Assembly: GCF_023715205.1 (NCBI RefSeq)
Contig: NZ_JAMBNR010000002.1
Span: 1 to 64,000, forward strand
Origin: Mesobacillus maritimus
GTDB lineage: Bacteria > Bacillota > Bacilli > Bacillales > Cytobacillaceae
DNA length: 64,000 nt
Direction of reading: 5' to 3'
The translations under genes were made by a program, and so were the position numbers. The first letter of the stretch is position 1, and every line of letters begins with the position of its first letter. The notes under the pieces were generated by a model, which did no database searches, was not told the DNA's origin, and was given only the letters and a program-made list of their open reading frames with translations. This document shows, piece after piece, positions 52,863 through 60,823 of this stretch.

Positions 52863-53600
52863 CTACTCCACTACCCATTGAATTTCATAACTATCAACGA
52901 ATCTGGTGCTTTTCTTCGTGGACAAGTCCATGATATAGGTATGGCCAAAAGAATCTGTTAAGAAGCCGTCGATGATTGTACCAATCGGTGTTAGGTGCTC
53001 CATCGAAGTGTAGACTAGATAGTTTCCATTCGGTGAGAAACCGATTGGGTTGTACCCAGTCCATTTTGGGTCATAAATGCCTTTGAATTTCAGTAGCAAG
53101 CTTTCTTCATTATTCTCCGTTAAATAAAGGGAGCCTTTCTTGGCAACAACCGTTTGCTGTTTGAAGTGAGTTTTTATATAATCAGTGCTCATTTCCATTA
53201 CATCCTCTTTAAGCAAAGTTGGTTGTGTTTCTCCTTCTTTTAAGGAAAACATACTCCAAGCGCCGTTATTCATTGCGATAAAATGAAAGGTCTTTTCTAC
53301 CTGGTTATAATAAAAATCTAGAATATTGTCGTTGTAGTCCCCAGTACTATCCTTGCCTTTCCCTTTATGGCTGTATACAACTGTTTTGTTTTCTAGATTG
53401 GTATCTGCTTTAAAAAGTGTTTTAACACCATCGACTCGTTCAAGGTAGTAAAGGGTTCCTTCTGTTTCGGAGAGCAGTTGGGTGTTTTGAGTACTCTTTA
53501 ACTTCGGGAAAACAGTGATAATGAGAACCATTAATAATAGAGAGAAAAGAACACCAATGATTGCTTTTTTCTTCCTACTAGTTATTGATGTACTTCTCAT
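52863..53600 (-). CDS. membrane-anchored beta-propeller-like protein, unknown
   Basis: Protein of 245 residues. A basic start (MRSTSITSRKKK) is followed by one membrane anchor at about 13-35. The outside region has repeated beta-type stretches, such as GTLYYLERVDGVKTLFKAD and ISFSPNGNYLVYTS-like sequence (here IGFSPNGNYLVYTS), that resemble WD40/propeller blades. No enzyme motif is seen. The ATG at 53600 is chosen over a TTG at 53612; AGG lies 4 bases before it. The start lies 23 bases inside the upstream PH-domain gene, indicating cotranscription. Confidence 0.65.
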   Translation of the reverse strand: MRSTSITSRKKKAIIGVLFSLLLMVLIITVFPKLKSTQNTQLLSETEGTLYYLERVDGVKTLFKADTNLENKTVVYSHKGKGKDSTGDYNDNILDFYYNQVEKTFHFIAMNNGAWSMFSLKEGETQPTLLKEDVMEMSTDYIKTHFKQQTVVAKKGSLYLTENNEESLLLKFKGIYDPKWTGYNPIGFSPNGNYLVYTSMEHLTPIGTIIDGFLTDSFGHTYIMDLSTKKSTRFVDSYEIQWVVE

Positions 53601-54192
53601 ATACCTCGCCAAAGTCTTTTTGGTGATATTGATGAAATGCAGACTCTAACCATTGGAAGCCAAATTCCGTTAATTGTTTATATTGATCCGCAAGTTGGGT
53701 CTCATTGGTTCTGGCGTTATGTAGGACGGTAACGGCTTTATCAAGGCTTTGATTGGCCAATTCGAGCATTGTATCGTTTTCGCGAGTCACTTCAGAAATG
53801 TAAACAAGTGCTTTATACAGATCATTGAGTTTATCTATTTGTTTTTTATCCACATCAATACTTAAATTTTCATTCCCTAATTGGAATTTAATTTCAATAT
53901 CTAAATCGACTCTTCCGGCTGTTTCTAGTAGAACGTTTGAAATTTTATAATGTGAATAAGGATAACGTTTCAGTGTTCGTTTGGAAGAAACCGCGTTTTC
54001 GCCATCCACATGGATGATTGCTAAATTTGTAAAGCAATATTCATCTGCTTTTGTTTTAATCAAAAAATAAATCTTTTCGTTGTCTTCGTGGCGAACATAA
54101 TCATCCGCATCGGTTTTGTCATAATCCTGTGGTTCGATAATTTTTCCGATATCAGATAAACCTAGTGCATCTGAAGCGAGTTTTTTTAACAT
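53578..54192 (-). CDS. PH-domain protein of the YvbH type
   Basis: Cytoplasmic protein of 204 residues. The first ~125 residues fit a bacterial PH domain: DNEKIYFLIKTKADEYCFTN, NAVSSKRTLKRYPYSHYKI, then DLDIEIKFQLGNENLSIDVD. The helical C-terminus (about 125-200, with NARTNETQLADQYKQLTEFG and WLESAFHQYHQKDFGEVYEKY) matches the oligomerisation region of YvbH-like proteins. Function of the family is unknown. It overlaps the anchored protein gene downstream. Confidence 0.82.
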   Translation of the reverse strand: MLKKLASDALGLSDIGKIIEPQDYDKTDADDYVRHEDNEKIYFLIKTKADEYCFTNLAIIHVDGENAVSSKRTLKRYPYSHYKISNVLLETAGRVDLDIEIKFQLGNENLSIDVDKKQIDKLNDLYKALVYISEVTRENDTMLELANQSLDKAVTVLHNARTNETQLADQYKQLTEFGFQWLESAFHQYHQKDFGEVYEKYINN

Positions 54193-54282
54193 ATATGATT
54201 CTCTCCTTTTTTCAGTTTAACGAGACAATTAATAGTTTACCATATTTTGTCGGTTGGAGTGATGTGGTCACAGTTTATTAGC

Positions 54283-55428
54283 TTACAAAATAACCGCAAA
54301 ACTTCTATTAAAATAATCAATGATCAAGCGTCCATTCCGTGCAATATCACTTCCAATAACACCATCCAGTTTAAAAAAAGTACAAAAGTTGGAAAGCATG
54401 ATTCGGAGATTATGAAACTCGATGTTCTGGTTGGGATTCACTTGGAGGGATAAATATTCAAGTGTTTCTAATTCCCTTTCTTTTAGATCCCCAAGGCCAC
54501 CGGCATACAACGTCTTTTTCTCAATTACAGGATCCTTGATTTTTGAAAGAAGGGGGTGACCGAAATGAGTTTGATTCGCCCCGGTGTCTAACCCAAAATA
54601 CAAAGGGTCACGTTCCTCGCTTTTCACTTTTACAATTGGTGCACCACAAAAGAAGAGATTATTTGCTTTATTGTCGGCGGGGATTGGCATTTGTATCACC
54701 ACTTCCCTCTGTTTGTAGTCTATTTCTAGATAGAGATGTTGAAGAACATCCCAGCCAATAATTCCGTCAATCACCATTACTTCATTACTGTGAGGAAATT
54801 GAAAGGTTAACGAATCATCCGCAATGACCAAGGAAGGTAGATTATGGATGCGAAGGTGGCCCATGTCAAGGGTATTAATAAATGCTAAATCGGTCGCAAT
54901 CTTTTTATTGGTTGAGTTTCCAACAACCATCTCTTGTTCTCTAAAAATAGGGATCTGGCATTCTTTAGCTATTGAACAGGAAATAACTGACATACCAGCT
55001 CCAGTATCCAGCCAAAAGGATTTCTGTTTTCCATTGATGACAATTTTAACGGTTGGGCAGCCGGAGAGACTTAGTTCCATTGGCAGCTTCATATGATTCT
55101 TTGAAAATGTTAATTTCACGGGTTTCGCATTGAGACAGGCTTTGGCAAGTAGACGATTACTTATCTCAACTCTTTCGTCCTCAAGGAGACCGATGTGAGC
55201 CATTTGTTTCCAATGTGCTTGGCTGAAAGAAAGATCAAACAACAGATTGGCAATGCTCGTTCCAAATGAAGATTCTTGATTCAGTAGATATAGATCTTTC
55301 AAAAGGTCAATCGCCTGTAAGTCTTTTCCCGCTGTGATGTATTTTAAAACTGAGCGGAATTTTTTGTTTTCATCAGTATTTTCAATTAACTCAAATTGAA
55401 ACGTCTCTAATGGACCAAGTGAATTCAC
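54283..55428 (-). CDS. protein with two retropepsin-like aspartic protease domains
   Basis: Protein of 381 residues. An N-terminal helical part (about 1-110) is followed by two consecutive retropepsin-like modules. The first has FWLDTGAGMSVIS (about 138-150) and, later, DGIIGWDVLQHLYLEID. The second has YFGLDTGANQTHFG (about 272-285) and DGVIGSDIARNGRLIID near the end. Each has the DTGA catalytic motif and the hydrophobic-hydrophobic-Gly motif, so one chain could form a pepsin-like pseudo-dimer. No signal peptide or membrane helix is seen. The GTG start follows GGGGGG. The substrate is unknown; PH-domain genes lie downstream on the same strand. Confidence 0.82.
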   Translation of the reverse strand: MNSLGPLETFQFELIENTDENKKFRSVLKYITAGKDLQAIDLLKDLYLLNQESSFGTSIANLLFDLSFSQAHWKQMAHIGLLEDERVEISNRLLAKACLNAKPVKLTFSKNHMKLPMELSLSGCPTVKIVINGKQKSFWLDTGAGMSVISCSIAKECQIPIFREQEMVVGNSTNKKIATDLAFINTLDMGHLRIHNLPSLVIADDSLTFQFPHSNEVMVIDGIIGWDVLQHLYLEIDYKQREVVIQMPIPADNKANNLFFCGAPIVKVKSEERDPLYFGLDTGANQTHFGHPLLSKIKDPVIEKKTLYAGGLGDLKERELETLEYLSLQVNPNQNIEFHNLRIMLSNFCTFFKLDGVIGSDIARNGRLIIDYFNRSFAVIL

Positions 55429-55841
55429 GTTTATGCCCCCCTGTTACTAAAAATTTGTGTACTGCGGAAAAGAAGGATATTTTATCATTTTTTTATAGTT
55501 GGTGTGTTTATTATTAATCTATGACGTTAGTATAGCAGATAGATGATATGGTAGGCATTTACGGTGAATCTGGGCAGGGTAAGGAGATGAAAGTGGTGAT
55601 ACCTCTTTGGTAAAAATAATGAATGCTTTTTTTCGGTTTTTCGTTCAAAAAATATATAGTGCCCAAATTAATCGTCAAATACTTGAATATTATTACGATG
55701 AATCGACTATTGGTAGGGGATTTTGAGTGTTCTCTTGTTTCAGGTCTATCTTTGGGTCGTAATTTCACAAGAAAATACCTTCAACATTAAGGGATAATTC
55801 TGGTTCGTATATTTACTTGAAGTGCTAGATCACGGTAAAAA
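55429..55841. other. intergenic region between the aspartic protease gene and gntP
   Basis: No gene is supported. A 69-codon reverse frame near 55560-55768 has no ribosome binding site or recognisable domain. The right end borders the gntP terminator. Confidence 0.45.
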
Positions 55842-55867
55842 AACCCCTTCACAAAAGTGAAGGGGTT
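55837..55867 (-). terminator. terminator of the gluconate operon
   Basis: On the minus strand AACCCCTTCAC pairs with GTGAAGGGGTT around TTTT, followed by TTTTTT. Confidence 0.92.
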
Positions 55868-55880
55868 GATTTGTAATGGC

Positions 55881-57227
55881 TTACACAAACAAACTGAGTA
55901 ATAAAATCATGCCTAATCCAGCAACAGATATAATCGTTTCAAGTAAGGTCCATGTCGCAAAGGTTTCTTTCATCGTTAATCCGAAGTATTCTTTGAACAT
56001 CCAGAAACCAGCGTCGTTCACGTGAGAAGCGATGACACTACCAGCACCTGTTGCAAGGACAACTAAAGCAAGGTTCACGTCTGTTTGTCCTAACATTGGA
56101 ATCACGAGTCCAGCTGTTGTTAACGCAGCAACTGTAGCAGATCCTAATGAAATCCGTAGGATCGCTGCAATAATCCAAGCAAGCAGGATAGGGGAAAGGG
56201 TAGTTCCACTAAATAATTCGGCTACATAGTCACCGACACCACCATCAATCAATACTTGTTTGAAGGCACCGCCGCCACCAATAATTAATAGCATCATCCC
56301 AATACTTGTAATAGCATTTGTACATGAGTCCATTACAGTTTTTATTGGAATCTTTCTTGCAATTCCCATTGTATAAACAGCCACTAATAAGGAAATCAAC
56401 ATCGCCGTCCCAGCATCTCCAATAAAGCGAATGGCTGCTAGGAAACTATTATCCTCAAAGCCCATCAATTTTTGCAGCAAAGTGATAATCGTTGCGATTG
56501 ACATTAAAATAACAGGAAGTAGAGCGGTAAAAACACTGATGCCAAAGCTAGGTGTTTCTTCTAACTTAAATTCTTTTTGTTTTCCTAATGAAGCAATATC
56601 ACCAGATTTTGTAAATGAAGCCGGTACCAATTTTTTCGCAATCTTTGTGAATACAGGCCCAGCAAGGATGACTGTTGGGATTGCGACAATCATACCGTAA
56701 AGCAATACTTCCCCAATGTTAGCGCCATATTCTCCGGCAATAACGGTTGGTCCTGGGTGAGGTGGCAAGAAGCCATGAGTAACAGATAACGCCGCTACCA
56801 TAGGAATTCCGAGATATAGGATCGAGATTTTTAATTGTTTCGAAATCGCAAATACGATTGGAATTAATAACACTAGTCCAACTTCAAAGAATAACGCAAT
56901 ACCAATGATAAATGAAGCAGCCACGACGGCCCATTGGATATTTTTTTCACCAAATTTGTTGACGAGGGTCATCGCAATACGCTGCGCGCCCCCTGCATCA
57001 GCGATTAATTTTCCTAACATCGCGCCAAGTCCGAAGATTAATGCCAAGTGACCAAGCGTTCCGCCTAATCCAGCTTCAATTGTTTTGACAATTCCATCTA
57101 CAGGCATTCCAAGAGCTAACGCAACCCCGAATGATACAATGATCAGGGAAATAAATGTGTTTAATTTTAAGCCCATGATTAAAACTAATAAGGCCAAAAT
57201 TCCAATTGCAACAATAACTAATGGCAT
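55881..57227 (-). CDS. gntP: gluconate permease
   Basis: Membrane permease of 448 residues with about 12-14 helices, GntP family. Family features include AGLGGTLGHLALIFGLGAMLGK (about 55-75, in two parts), ADAGGAQRIA, LPPHPGPTVIAGEYGANIGEV (about 152-172), GGGGAFKQVL and VASHVNDAGFWMFKEYFGL-like sequence near the end (here VIASHVNDAGFWMFKEYF). It imports gluconate with protons. AGGAGG precedes the start. It is the last gene of gntR-gntK-gntP. Confidence 0.92.
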   Translation of the reverse strand: MPLVIVAIGILALLVLIMGLKLNTFISLIIVSFGVALALGMPVDGIVKTIEAGLGGTLGHLALIFGLGAMLGKLIADAGGAQRIAMTLVNKFGEKNIQWAVVAASFIIGIALFFEVGLVLLIPIVFAISKQLKISILYLGIPMVAALSVTHGFLPPHPGPTVIAGEYGANIGEVLLYGMIVAIPTVILAGPVFTKIAKKLVPASFTKSGDIASLGKQKEFKLEETPSFGISVFTALLPVILMSIATIITLLQKLMGFEDNSFLAAIRFIGDAGTAMLISLLVAVYTMGIARKIPIKTVMDSCTNAITSIGMMLLIIGGGGAFKQVLIDGGVGDYVAELFSGTTLSPILLAWIIAAILRISLGSATVAALTTAGLVIPMLGQTDVNLALVVLATGAGSVIASHVNDAGFWMFKEYFGLTMKETFATWTLLETIISVAGLGMILLLSLFV

Positions 57228-57239
57228 GGTGAGTTCCTC

Positions 57240-58781
57240 CTAGTTGTTTTTAATTAAACTTCTTTGATAGTTTGCAATCTTTGTGTAATCGTCTTCTAAT
57301 ACTCGCGACAAGCTGATAAAAATTGGGAGTAATTTTTTATATTCAGCTGTTGCTTCTTCCTTCGGTTTATGGTTGAAAGTACTGCCGACCATATCCGAAA
57401 CCACCTCAAATGACTCAATTTTCCCGGTGGCATATAAACCTAAAATGCATGCTCCCAAGCATGAACTTTCATAGCTTTCTGGCACAACAACTTCCGAATC
57501 AAAGATGTCTGCCATCATTTGCCGCCATAGTTCAGACCGCGCAAACCCTCCTGTTGCTTGAATGCGGGTGACCGGACCATCCATGCATTCTGTTAACGCT
57601 AAAAATACGGTATATAAATTGTAGATAACGCCTTCTAGTGCAGCGCGAATCATATGTTCTTTTTTATGCGATAACGTTAAGCCAAAGAAAGAGCCACGTA
57701 CATCTGGGTTCCATAATGGCGCTCGTTCACCGGCAAGGTAGGGGTGGAATAGCAGCCCATCGGCACCAGGGCGAACACGTTCCGCAATTTTTGTTAACAC
57801 ATCGTAAGGGTCGATTCCTAGTCGTTTCGCTGTTTCGACTTCTGCTGAGGCAAATTCATCGCGAATCCAGCGAAGGACCATGCCGCCATTGTTGACCGGG
57901 CCACCAATTACCCAATGATTTTCCGTTAACGCATAACAGAAGATTCTACCTTTCTCATCGGTTTGGGGCTTGTCGATAATGGTACGAATCGCACCGCTTG
58001 TCCCAATCGTAACAGCCACTTCACCTTTTTTAATCGCATTTACTCCAAGGTTGGAAAGGACACCATCACTAGCTCCAATCACAAAAGGTGTTTGAGGATC
58101 AATTCCCACTTGGTTGGCTAATTGCGGATTGCAGTTGCGAAATACTTTTGTGGTCGGTACAAGTTCAGATAATTGTTCCGGTGTGATCCCTGCAATGATT
58201 AACGCTTCTTCGTCCCAGTCTAAATTCTGGAGATTCATCATTCCCATGCATGACGCGAGCGAATAATCGACAACATATTGGTCAAAGAACTTTTTGAAAA
58301 TGTATTCTTTGATGCCAATGTATTTTTTCGTTTTCGCCGCTATTTCGGGACGGTCATGAACAATCCAAGCAATTTTGCTAAGCGGGGACATTGGGTGAAT
58401 CGGTGTTCCGGTTCGTTTATACACTTCATGGCCGTTTAACTCTACTTTTATTTTATGCGCCCACGCTTCGCTGCGATTGTCAGCCCATGTGATCACAGGT
58501 GTAAGCGGTTGGTCGTTTTCATCCATTGCAATCACACTGTGCATCGCACTGCTAAACGAAACAAACATGATGTTTTTATCTGGATGTTGTTTCGTGATAT
58601 TGGAAATAGCTTGGAGCACCGCTTGGAAAATCTCTTCTGGGTCTTGTTCTGCTGATGAGATATCTGGTGTGTAGAGCGGGTAACCAATGTTTTCCGTTTG
58701 AATGTTTTTTCCTTGTTCATTAAATAACACCGCTTTTGTACTGGTGGTACCGATGTCAATTCCTAACATATAGCTAGTCAT
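57240..58781 (-). CDS. gntK: gluconokinase (FGGY family)
   Basis: Sugar kinase of 513 residues, the usual Bacillus GntK length, that phosphorylates gluconate to 6-phosphogluconate. The N-terminal LGIDIGTTSTKAVLFNEQG is the ATPase-fold phosphate-1 motif; VSFSSAMHSV, ITWADNRSEAW, and the second-half VAVTIGTSGAIR and GGFARSELWRQMMADIF match FGGY kinases. The ATG at 58781 is chosen from length and homology; it overlaps the end of gntR by 8 bases. The longer open frame upstream runs through gntR. Confidence 0.93.
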   Translation of the reverse strand: MTSYMLGIDIGTTSTKAVLFNEQGKNIQTENIGYPLYTPDISSAEQDPEEIFQAVLQAISNITKQHPDKNIMFVSFSSAMHSVIAMDENDQPLTPVITWADNRSEAWAHKIKVELNGHEVYKRTGTPIHPMSPLSKIAWIVHDRPEIAAKTKKYIGIKEYIFKKFFDQYVVDYSLASCMGMMNLQNLDWDEEALIIAGITPEQLSELVPTTKVFRNCNPQLANQVGIDPQTPFVIGASDGVLSNLGVNAIKKGEVAVTIGTSGAIRTIIDKPQTDEKGRIFCYALTENHWVIGGPVNNGGMVLRWIRDEFASAEVETAKRLGIDPYDVLTKIAERVRPGADGLLFHPYLAGERAPLWNPDVRGSFFGLTLSHKKEHMIRAALEGVIYNLYTVFLALTECMDGPVTRIQATGGFARSELWRQMMADIFDSEVVVPESYESSCLGACILGLYATGKIESFEVVSDMVGSTFNHKPKEEATAEYKKLLPIFISLSRVLEDDYTKIANYQRSLIKNN

Positions 58782-59505
58782 CTTGTTGCTCAACTCCTGT
58801 CGATAGCATTTGTTGGGACCTCCATAAGTCATCCACTTTGCCTTGAACATCATCAAAGTTTTGGTGTAATGACTGAATCATGAGGTTTCGGTCTTTTGCT
58901 TTGATTGCATCAATATATAATTCATGGTTTTTAACAATCCGTGTAAGGTCTTCGTAGTTTTCTTTAAAGCGGACACGCATCGATAAAAGTATGAAGCCTT
59001 CCATTACGGGTTTTAGATTATTCCAGATCATTTCAATATAAGAATGATCAATACTGCGAATGATGGTTTCGTGGAACAAGACGTCTTGATAAGCAAATTC
59101 ATCGGCATCTTGATATTTGATGGCCACTTTCATCATTTCTAGAATTTTGCTGAGTTCCATTGCCAATTCGGTTGTGTCCATGCGAACGAGTCGTTCAAAT
59201 ACGAACGTTTCTATCATCAAACGGACATCGTAAATTTCTTGAATCTCTTTTTCGGAAATCCCAATCACAACTGCGCCCATTCGTTCGAGGCGAATGATAT
59301 TTTCAGATGATAAGGTTTTCAATGCTTCCCGAACGGGAGAGCGACTGCATTCAAAGTCCGCTGCTAACTTGTTTTCCGAAAGGATGGTACCGTTTTCAAT
59401 CAACCCTGAAATAATGCGCATTCTCAGCTCGTAGGCGACACGGTCTCCTGCGGATGCTTTCGAAAGCCATTTTTGCGGATATAAAAAATCTTTCGATTCG
59501 GTCAT
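58774..59505 (-). CDS. gntR: gluconate operon repressor GntR
   Basis: FadR-subfamily GntR regulator of 243 residues. The winged HTH lies at about 20-85 (VAYELRMRIISGLIENGTIL, then KLAADFECSRSPVREALKTL). The C-terminal FCD effector domain (about 95-225) has VRLMIETFVFERLV, the metal/ligand residues Asp and His in FAYQDVLFHETII, and the late His pair near NHELYIDAIKAKDR. Gluconate binding should release it from the operators upstream. It heads the operon and overlaps gntK. Confidence 0.92.
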   Translation of the reverse strand: MTESKDFLYPQKWLSKASAGDRVAYELRMRIISGLIENGTILSENKLAADFECSRSPVREALKTLSSENIIRLERMGAVVIGISEKEIQEIYDVRLMIETFVFERLVRMDTTELAMELSKILEMMKVAIKYQDADEFAYQDVLFHETIIRSIDHSYIEMIWNNLKPVMEGFILLSMRVRFKENYEDLTRIVKNHELYIDAIKAKDRNLMIQSLHQNFDDVQGKVDDLWRSQQMLSTGVEQQDD

Positions 59506-59531
59506 AAAAATTCACCTTTAAATTCGATATT

Positions 59532-59563
59532 CAAGTATACGTGTATACTTGTATACAAGTTAT
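59532..59563. promoter_or_regulatory. overlapping GntR operators
   Basis: ATACTTGTATACAAGT at 59545-59560 matches the Bacillus GntR operator ATACTTGTATACAAGTAT. A second near-palindrome, CAAGTATACGTGTATACTTG (59532-59551), overlaps it, sharing ATACTTG. The site lies about 30-60 bases before gntR and can block the operon promoter. Confidence 0.85.
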
Positions 59564-59734
59564 TATAATTGAAATAGTCAAAATTGCAACCGCTTTATTT
59601 ATTTTTTCTAAATAAATTTATGAAACTATGATTGTGTTGCAGAGGTAGTTATAATCTTTTTGATTTGGTGGAACTTTCCGATTTTTCTTGTATAATTTAT
59701 AAATAGAATAGGAAAGAAAACAAATGGAGGGAAA

Positions 59735-60658
59735 ATGAAACAATTAACGATCGAACAGTTAGCTCGTAAATTTACTTTAAAAGTATTGGTGGGGGAGACA
59801 CAATTACAAAAAGAAATTAAACAACCACGAGTGCATCGGCCAGGCTTGGAATTTGTAGGGCATTTTGATTTTTTTCCGACCGAACGAGTCCAAATTCTCG
59901 GCAGAAAAGAAATGACGTTTTTACAAAAGCTCAGCACAGAAGAACGGAAAATCCGGTTAGGGAATATTGTCCAATATCGGCCCCCGTGTTTCATTGTTAC
60001 GGCGGGAGGGGAAGTATGGGATGATTTAATTCAGCATTGTATTGAGCAAAACATTCCCCTTCTCACGACGAGAGAACCGGTTGTGACAACGGATTTCATC
60101 GTAAGACTGGATGCTTTTATGGTCAAAGAATTGGCACCGGAGATGACCGTGCATGGGGTATGTGTCAATGTATTCGGGATTGGGATTTTGCTTCGTGGTG
60201 ATTCGGGAGTTGGTAAAAGTGAAACCGCTCACACGTTAATTGGTCGGGGACATCGTTTGGTGGCAGATGATCTTGTTGTGTTAAAAAAGCTTAGTGCACA
60301 AACGCTTTTAGGGACGCATGATGAAAAAACAAAAGAATTCCTAGCTTTAAGAAGCATTGGGTTGTTAAATGTGGTTCGCTCATATGGACAAAAAGCTTTT
60401 CAAAATGAAACCCGAATTGCGCTAGAAATCAATTTAACAAAATGGGAAAAAGATGCACTTTACAATGACTTAGAGCAAGAACCAACTTACACCAATTATA
60501 TGGGAATTAAAATTCCTTCGATGGAAATCCAACTTCAACCTGGTCGCGATGTAGCCGGCTTAATCGAAGCGGCTGCGAACAACTGGTATCTTCGACAACA
60601 AGGGTATAGTGCGGCGGAGGATTTTCTTAGTAGGATTGAACCTGAATTTTCTCAATAG
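59735..60658 (+). CDS. HPr kinase/phosphorylase paralogue with altered signature
   Basis: HprK-family protein of 307 residues, full length for the family. The N-terminal domain (about 1-130) includes RPGLEFVGHFDFFPTERVQILGR and LLTTREPVVTTDFI. The kinase domain has HGVCVNVFGIGILLRGDSGV with the P-loop GDSGVGKSE (155-163) and GHRLVADDLV. The C-terminus shows LQPGRDVAGLIEAAANN. The family signature, normally LEIRGxG, reads LALRSIG (203-209): the conserved Glu is Ala204 and the Gly is Ser207. The lgt gene that normally neighbours hprK is absent, so this is likely a second copy. TATAAT lies at 59691. A regulatory role next to the gnt operon is inferred. Confidence 0.83.
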   Translation: MKQLTIEQLARKFTLKVLVGETQLQKEIKQPRVHRPGLEFVGHFDFFPTERVQILGRKEMTFLQKLSTEERKIRLGNIVQYRPPCFIVTAGGEVWDDLIQHCIEQNIPLLTTREPVVTTDFIVRLDAFMVKELAPEMTVHGVCVNVFGIGILLRGDSGVGKSETAHTLIGRGHRLVADDLVVLKKLSAQTLLGTHDEKTKEFLALRSIGLLNVVRSYGQKAFQNETRIALEINLTKWEKDALYNDLEQEPTYTNYMGIKIPSMEIQLQPGRDVAGLIEAAANNWYLRQQGYSAAEDFLSRIEPEFSQ

Positions 60659-60668
60659 AACAGGACAT

Positions 60669-60715
60669 AGTGCTTGCTCCCGAATCTATAAAGTATAAGG
60701 GGGAGGCACTTTTTT
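60669..60715 (+). terminator. terminator after the HprK paralogue
   Basis: AGTGC...CTCCC pairs with GGGGAGGCACT with a long loop, followed by TTTTTT. Confidence 0.75.
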
Positions 60716-60785
60716 GTTCGCGATGGAAGATTACGAGGTTTTGGAGAGGTCTGAGATTTCTATCCCCTTTCTATCCATTAAATCA

Positions 60786-60821
60786 AAAAAAATCCTCTAG
60801 GTACGTAGAGGATTTTTTTTG
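60786..60821. terminator. bidirectional terminator, end of the NCS1 permease gene
   Basis: AAAAAATCCTCTA pairs with TAGAGGATTTTTT around GGTACG; T runs on both strands. Confidence 0.88.
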
Positions 60822-60823
60822 AT

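Noticed and set aside
58782-58856. Upstream extension of gntK
   Set aside because: It lies wholly within the gntR coding region, and the 513-residue form from 58781 matches the family length.
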